From positions 1-9,504 of the forward strand of contig PWHA01000030.1 of the NCBI GenBank assembly GCA_003554685.1: a DNA stretch of 9,504 bases, in the 5' to 3' direction. Positions within the stretch are counted from its first letter, which is position 1; each line of letters opens with the position of its first letter. The notes under the pieces were generated by a model that had not been told where the DNA came from, did not search any database, and saw nothing but the letters and a program-made list of their open reading frames with translations. Below, piece by piece: positions 5,906 to 9,504 of the stretch. Source of the stretch: Halanaerobiaceae bacterium (GTDB taxonomy: Bacteria > Bacillota > Halanaerobiia > Halanaerobiales > Halarsenatibacteraceae). The position numbers and the translations under genes were made by a program.

Positions 5906-6970
5906 TTGCTCTGGCTGGTGTTTATCCTATCTTCTGTTTTAATAATTGCTGCCGGAATTATGCTTACCAGGGCTGCAGAAATAATTGCTGAAAAAACCAG
6001 TCTGGGTCAGCTGCTGGTGGGTACCATACTGCTTTCGGCTGCTACCTCTCTGCCGGAACTGGTAACGGGCAGTACAGCTGCCATGATTTCAGCCCCGGAT
6101 CTGGCCCTGGGTAATATCCTGGGCAGTAGCATCTTTAACCTGGCAGTTCTGGCCCTGATTGATGTGCTGGAGGGGCCGGGACCGCTGATGCTTAAGGTAA
6201 ATCTGGCTCAGCTGATGCCCGGGATGCTGATGATACTTATGAGCGGCCTGATTGGAACGGCCCTTGTTATCTATACCATCATGGGAATTTCTCCTCCATC
6301 TTTCTGGATGGGTCCTGAAAGCCTGCTCCTGATTGTAGTCTATCTCCTGGGTCTTCGTCTTATTTACCGTTATCACAACCGCCTTTCTCCTGCAGAAGCA
6401 GAAGTTTTAATTGCTGATATATCTTCTGAGTTGAGCGGTCCTTCTGAGTCAACCCATCTGGACAGGATTGCTATACCACGTTTTTCCCTGGATCAGGCCT
6501 ATTTGATTTTTGTCCTGGCAGCAGTCATAATTTTGCTGGCAGGCAGACGCCTGACCACAACTGCTGATGAACTTGCTGTTGTTACCGGCCTGGGTCACAC
6601 CTTTCTGGGACCGGTGCTGCTGGCAGCGGTGACTTCTCTGCCAGAACTGGTGACTTCCCTGACAGCTTTCAGAATTGGAGCCTTCAATCTGGCTGTGGGA
6701 AATGTGCTGGGGAGCAATCTGATAAACCTTCTGATTCTGGTCTGGATAGATGGATTCTTTCCCGGCAGTCTGCTGGCTGCTTCCAGTCCGGCAAATCTCC
6801 TTCCCCTCTTTTCATCTCTATTAATGACAGTTTTGATTATGCTGGGGCTTTTTTATCGTTCCCGCAAATCTATTTTAAGGCTGGGATGGGGAGCTGCTCT
6901 TCTGCTGTTAATTTATTTCCTGACTATATTTTTTCTTTATATTACGGGAACAGCTCTGCCCCTTTACTAA
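5906..6970 (+). CDS. CaCA-family Na+/Ca2+ exchanger-like membrane protein
   Basis: This integral membrane protein is predicted to exchange Ca2+ (or another cation) for Na+ or H+. The 354-residue sequence shows the internal duplication that defines the family. The first alpha-repeat is SAATSLPELVTGS (44-56) with GNILGSSIFN (69-78), and the second is AAVTSLPELVTSL (240-252) with GNVLGSNLIN (265-274). The ion-coordinating glutamates are E51 and E247. The remainder is mostly hydrophobic, consistent with about ten helices, with a polar loop at roughly 155-195 joining the halves. A GTG at 5897 is in frame, but it overlaps the strong site AGGTGATT (5895-5902), so the TTG at 5906 is preferred; the next gene, rho, has the same arrangement. 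Its stop lies 23 nt before rho. Other Firmicutes place transaldolase or murA genes in this interval, so a cation exchanger here is unusual. Ion specificity cannot be read. Confidence 0.88.
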   Translation: MLWLVFILSSVLIIAAGIMLTRAAEIIAEKTSLGQLLVGTILLSAATSLPELVTGSTAAMISAPDLALGNILGSSIFNLAVLALIDVLEGPGPLMLKVNLAQLMPGMLMILMSGLIGTALVIYTIMGISPPSFWMGPESLLLIVVYLLGLRLIYRYHNRLSPAEAEVLIADISSELSGPSESTHLDRIAIPRFSLDQAYLIFVLAAVIILLAGRRLTTTADELAVVTGLGHTFLGPVLLAAVTSLPELVTSLTAFRIGAFNLAVGNVLGSNLINLLILVWIDGFFPGSLLAASSPANLLPLFSSLLMTVLIMLGLFYRSRKSILRLGWGAALLLLIYFLTIFFLYITGTALPLY

Positions 6971-6993
6971 AATTTATTAGCAGGTGATTTATA

Positions 6994-8250
6994 TTGAATA
7001 TTTCAGAACTAGAGCGAAAGACCATTACCGAACTGCATGAAATTGCCCAGGAAAGGGAAATTTCAGGTTATACCCGCATGCGGAAAAAGGATCTTGTTTT
7101 TGCCCTGCTTAAACAGGAAACCGAAAAGGGCGGCAATATTTTTGCCGAGGGGGTACTGGAGGTCATTGAAACTGAAGGCTATGGTTTTATTCGGCCTTCT
7201 AAGTATCTGCCTTCCAGTGACGATATTTATATTTCAGCCTCACAAATCCGGCGCTTTGACCTCAGAACCGGTGATGTGGTCTCCGGTCAGGTGAGAGAAC
7301 CCAAGGAAAATGAAAGATATTTTGCCCTCTTAAGAATTGAGGCTGTAAACTATCAGGATCCGGAAAGAGCAACTGAAAGGGCTTATTTTGATGATCTCAC
7401 TCCCCTTTATCCCCGGGAGAGGCTGAGACTGGAACACCATCCCCGGGAAGTTTCCAGCCGGCTGGTGGATATAATATCTCCAATCGGACTGGGACAGCGA
7501 GGGTTGATTGTTTCTCCTCCCAAGGCCGGAAAAACTGTTCTGCTGAAAAAAATTGCCAACAGTATCCGGGAGAATTATCCCGATGCCAGGATGATGATTC
7601 TCCTGATTGATGAGCGGCCCGAGGAGGTTACCGATATGGAAAGATCGGTGGATGCTGAAGTTGTCAGCTCAACTTTTGACCATCCTGCTGATGATCATAT
7701 TCAGGTTTCTGAACTGGCTCTGGCCAAGGCCAAGCGCCTGGTCGAGCATCGCCATGATGTAGTAATTTTGCTAGACAGTATTACCAGGCTGGCCCGGGCA
7801 GCCAATGTTACAACCCCTCCCAGCGGCAGGACTCTTTCCGGGGGACTGGATCCCACCGCCATGCATTTCCCCAAAAGATTTTTTGGGGCCGGCCGCAATA
7901 TAGAAGAAGGCGGCAGCCTTACCGTGCTGGCAACTGCTCTGGTTAACACCGGAAGCCGGATGGATGATATGATCTATGAAGAATTTAAGGGCACCGGTAA
8001 TATGGAACTCCACCTGGACCGCCGGCTGGCTGAGCAGCGAATCTTTCCCGCCCTTGATCTCCATCGTTCCGGGACCCGTAAGGAAGAACTTCTGCTGGAA
8101 GACGAGGAAATGCAGACTATCTGGCAGCTCCGCCGTCAGACCACAGATATGGATTCAGCAGAAATCATGCAGACTCTGATCCGCCAGATAAATAATACCA
8201 GCAATAACAGGGAACTGCTGTCAGCTCTCGGCCGGGTTTTCAATAGCTAA
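6994..8250 (+). CDS. rho: Transcription termination factor Rho
   Basis: Rho is the hexameric RNA-dependent ATPase and helicase that terminates untranslated transcripts. At 418 residues it matches the compact E. coli type (419) without large insertions. The N-terminal Rho_N helical domain (1-45) contains YTRMRKKDLVFALL. A cold-shock-like RNA-binding domain follows (about 50-120), with GYGFIRPSKYLPSSDDIYIS and SQIRRFDLRTGD. The ATPase domain shows Walker A PPKAGKT (175-181), Walker B VVILLD (256-261), the Q-loop around RTLSGGLDP (279-287), the segment EEFKGTGNMELHLDRR, and the arginine finger R362 in SGTRKEE. The residue before GQRG (166) is Leu where Lys or Arg is common. The start is TTG, set by AGGTGATT at 6982-6989. 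It lies 23 nt after the exchanger gene and probably shares its transcript. Confidence 0.96.
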   Translation: MNISELERKTITELHEIAQEREISGYTRMRKKDLVFALLKQETEKGGNIFAEGVLEVIETEGYGFIRPSKYLPSSDDIYISASQIRRFDLRTGDVVSGQVREPKENERYFALLRIEAVNYQDPERATERAYFDDLTPLYPRERLRLEHHPREVSSRLVDIISPIGLGQRGLIVSPPKAGKTVLLKKIANSIRENYPDARMMILLIDERPEEVTDMERSVDAEVVSSTFDHPADDHIQVSELALAKAKRLVEHRHDVVILLDSITRLARAANVTTPPSGRTLSGGLDPTAMHFPKRFFGAGRNIEEGGSLTVLATALVNTGSRMDDMIYEEFKGTGNMELHLDRRLAEQRIFPALDLHRSGTRKEELLLEDEEMQTIWQLRRQTTDMDSAEIMQTLIRQINNTSNNRELLSALGRVFNS

Positions 8251-8253
8251 AAA

Positions 8254-8320
8254 GCAGTGATATAATAGAAATGCAGTGAGATAATACTGGTTGCATCGCA
8301 AAAAGGGCTGTGATATAATC
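8254..8320 (+). repeat. Three near-identical extended -10 motifs before rpmE
   Basis: GC(A/T)GTGA(T/G)ATAAT occurs at 8254, 8273 and 8307. Every copy carries TG one base before an -10-like hexamer: TATAAT, GATAAT and TATAAT. The third is paired with a -35 and is probably the main promoter. The others may be alternative starts or duplication remnants. Confidence 0.65.
8291..8319 (+). promoter_or_regulatory. Predicted rpmE promoter (extended -10)
   Basis: TTGCAT (8291-8296) and TATAAT (8314-8319) are 17 bp apart, with TG at 8311-8312 giving an extended -10. The predicted start near 8326 leaves about 30 nt before the rpmE TTG. The weak -35 is compensated by the perfect -10. Confidence 0.7.
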
Positions 8321-8355
8321 AGTTTAGCAAAAAATGTTGGAAAGAGGTGAGTATC

Positions 8356-8637
8356 TTGAAAGAAGGAATTCATCCGGAGACTAACTCCACCACGATTTAC
8401 TGTGCCTGTGGAGAAGAATATGAGACAATTTCTACCGGAGATGATATCAGAGTTGAAGTGTGTTCCAGCTGCCATCCCTTTTATACCGGTAAGCAGCGTA
8501 CTGCTGCCAGGGGTGGTCGGGTTGAAAGATTTAATGAAAAATATGGACGGGTTGATACTTCTGAAGCCGAAGAGGCCGAGGAAGAGAGTCAGGAAGATGA
8601 AACAGCTGATACTGCTGAAAAAGCAGAGGAAAATTAG
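8356..8637 (+). CDS. rpmE: Large-subunit ribosomal protein L31, zinc-binding form, with acidic C-terminal tail
   Basis: L31 bridges the ribosomal subunits at the central protuberance. The start is TTG at 8356: AGAGGTGA (8343-8350) lies 5 nt upstream, and the resulting MKEGIHP is the normal L31 N-terminus. The in-frame GTG at 8347 is inside that binding site and is rejected. Four cysteines, 16 and 18 (CAC) and 36 and 39 (CSSC), make this the zinc-containing C+ type. HPFYTGKQ and GGRVERFNEKYG (53-64) are further L31 signatures. L31 proteins usually end soon after that segment, near 66-75 residues. Here about 25 more residues follow (69-93) with 13 acidic residues and one lysine. The tail is in frame, and codon use does not change visibly at the junction. 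The gene has its own promoter and terminator, so it is probably monocistronic. Confidence 0.93.
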   Translation: MKEGIHPETNSTTIYCACGEEYETISTGDDIRVEVCSSCHPFYTGKQRTAARGGRVERFNEKYGRVDTSEAEEAEEESQEDETADTAEKAEEN

Positions 8638-8659
8638 CTAAAAAAATAAGCTGGCTGGA

Positions 8660-8691
8660 GCAGGGCAAGGGCATTGCTCTGCTTTTTTTTT
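8660..8691 (+). terminator. Strong intrinsic terminator after rpmE
   Basis: GCAGGGCAA (8660-8668) pairs with TTGCTCTGC (8674-8682), nine pairs with one G-U, around a 5-nt loop. Nine consecutive T follow directly. It separates rpmE from tdk. Confidence 0.95.
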
Positions 8692-8693
8692 GC

Positions 8694-8748
8694 AGCCCGG
8701 TCCAGGGTAATTTTATTCTCCAGCTTTTTCCCGGGCTCAGAGTATAAT
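8694..8748 (+). promoter_or_regulatory. Inverted repeat and -10-like hexamer upstream of tdk
   Basis: A perfect TATAAT at 8743-8748 is the likely -10 for tdk, but I find no good -35 at 16-18 bp. AGCCCGG (8694-8700) and CCGGGCT (8731-8737) form a 7-bp inverted repeat whose right arm falls in the spacer just upstream of the -10. It may be an operator, which would explain a weak -35 if an activator is used. Both ideas are inference. Confidence 0.4.
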
Positions 8749-8781
8749 CAGAAAAAATCCGGATTTGATAAGCTGTGATTG

Positions 8782-8805
8782 TTTTCCCGGTAATTTCCGG
8801 GAAAA
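8782..8805 (+). other. Stem-loop in the tdk leader
   Basis: TTTTCCCGG (8782-8790) pairs perfectly with CCGGGAAAA (8797-8805) around a 6-nt loop. No T-tract follows on either strand, so it is not a standard terminator. It lies in the predicted mRNA leader, 56 nt before the tdk ATG, and may affect message stability or translation. Confidence 0.55.
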
Positions 8806-8861
8806 ACAAAGCAGGTAAATGATTTGCTAGTTGAGTTGACTAACAGTCTGGGGGGAAGTTA

Positions 8862-9437
8862 ATGTATAAAATCAGCAAAAGCGGCTGGATAGAGATAATT
8901 GTTGGGCCCATGTACTGCGGTAAGAGCGAAGAGTTAATTAGAAGGCTGCGCCGGGTCAGAATTGCCAGGCATGAAGCCCGTGTTTTTAAACCGGCTCTGG
9001 ATGACAGGTATGACAGAAGCAGTATAGTTTCTCACAATGGGGACAGAATTGAAGCTCTGGCAGTTGACCATCCAGAGGAGATATTAAAGCGGGTGGAGGA
9101 AGAGATTGAGGTGGTTGGTATTGATGAAGCTCAGTTCTTTCATCCCCGGATAGTAGAAGCTGCCGAAGATCTGGCAGACAGAGGTAAGAGAGTAATCCTG
9201 GCCGGGCTGGATCGGGATTTTCGCGGTGAGCCCTTTGGTCCGGTGCCGGAACTAATGGCCAGAGCTGAGTATATTGAAAAACTTCATGCTATTTGCGTGG
9301 TCTGCGGGGAGCCGGCTACCAGAACCCAGCGGCTGATCGATGGAGAACCGGCCAGTTATGAGGATCCTGTGATCATGGTGGGGGCAGAGGAAGTATATGA
9401 AGCCCGCTGCCGCCACTGCCATGAGGTTAAAAAATGA
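8862..9437 (+). CDS. tdk: Thymidine kinase, type II (TK1-like)
   Basis: This cytosolic enzyme of pyrimidine salvage phosphorylates thymidine to dTMP using ATP. Its 191 residues match the bacterial TK1-like family. The P-loop is GPMYCGKS (15-22), with Cys at 19 where Ser or Ala is common. The catalytic base E89 lies in IDEAQFF (87-93). GLDRDFRGEPF (115-125) is the conserved segment after the third strand. The zinc-holding lasso domain has C145 and C148 (CVVC) and C183 and C186 (CRHC). TRTQRL (153-158) and the substrate-side YE segment are also present. A G-rich site (8850-8857) precedes the ATG. The order rpmE-tdk-prfA is the usual Firmicute arrangement, and the downstream gene begins 12 nt after the stop. 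Confidence 0.95.
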   Translation: MYKISKSGWIEIIVGPMYCGKSEELIRRLRRVRIARHEARVFKPALDDRYDRSSIVSHNGDRIEALAVDHPEEILKRVEEEIEVVGIDEAQFFHPRIVEAAEDLADRGKRVILAGLDRDFRGEPFGPVPELMARAEYIEKLHAICVVCGEPATRTQRLIDGEPASYEDPVIMVGAEEVYEARCRHCHEVKK

Positions 9438-9449
9438 TGAGGTGAGAAG

Positions 9450-9504
9450 ATGGATATTTCTACACTGGAAGATAAACTGGATGAGGTTGTGGAAAAATAT
9501 AAAA
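9450..9504 (+). CDS. prfA: Start of probable peptide chain release factor 1 (partial)
   Basis: Only the first 18 codons are in the window, beginning MDISTLEDKLDEVVEKY. The charged helical start resembles the N-terminus of RF1, which recognises UAA and UAG stops, and prfA is the usual gene after tdk in Firmicutes. AGGTGAG at 9440-9446 supports the ATG. With no GGQ or PXT motif in view, the call rests on the N-terminus and gene order. Confidence 0.7.
   Translation, partial: MDISTLEDKLDEVVEKYK

Overview
The window reads as an ordinary chromosomal segment of a low-to-mid GC anaerobic Firmicute. Three things suggest this: the order fba ... rho-rpmE-tdk-(prfA), which is typical of Bacilli and Clostridia; very strong AGGTGATT-type Shine-Dalgarno sites with frequent TTG/GTG starts; and clostridial-type crotonyl-CoA enzymes. 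The general flavour, including a very acidic tail on ribosomal protein L31, would fit a Halanaerobiales-like halophile, but that is an impression and not a demonstration. All supported genes are on the + strand. I see no mobile element, CRISPR array, rRNA or tRNA.

Region 1 (1-3801) is a short-chain acyl-CoA block: a diverged crotonase paralogue, an iron-sulfur flavoprotein of the NADPH-dependent FMN reductase/Isf type, a textbook 3-hydroxybutyryl-CoA dehydrogenase (hbd), a canonical crotonase, and a RidA enamine/imine deaminase. It closes with a strong intrinsic terminator at 3769-3801. Hbd plus a crotonase interconvert acetoacetyl-CoA, 3-hydroxybutyryl-CoA and crotonyl-CoA. No thiolase or acyl-CoA dehydrogenase is in view. 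A good internal promoter precedes the flavoprotein gene, so the block may have more than one transcription unit.

Region 2 (3800-4975) holds a 21-bp tandem repeat, a stem-loop, an unrecognised three-part zinc-ribbon protein, and a 331-bp AT-rich gap with a convincing sigma-A promoter for the next gene.

Region 3 (4976-8250) is class II fructose-bisphosphate aldolase, an intergenic hairpin, a CaCA-family Na+/Ca2+ exchanger-like protein and transcription terminator Rho. The last two are 23 nt apart and probably co-transcribed.

Region 4 (8251-9504) is rpmE (L31) with its own array of extended -10 motifs and its own strong terminator. Thymidine kinase follows, with a structured leader, and then the first 18 codons of a gene that looks like prfA (release factor 1).

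I found no convincing new multi-gene system. The items most worth a second look are the diverged crotonase beside the Fe-S flavoprotein, the unknown zinc-ribbon protein with its unusual 5' region, the triple -10 array before rpmE, and the acidic extension of L31.
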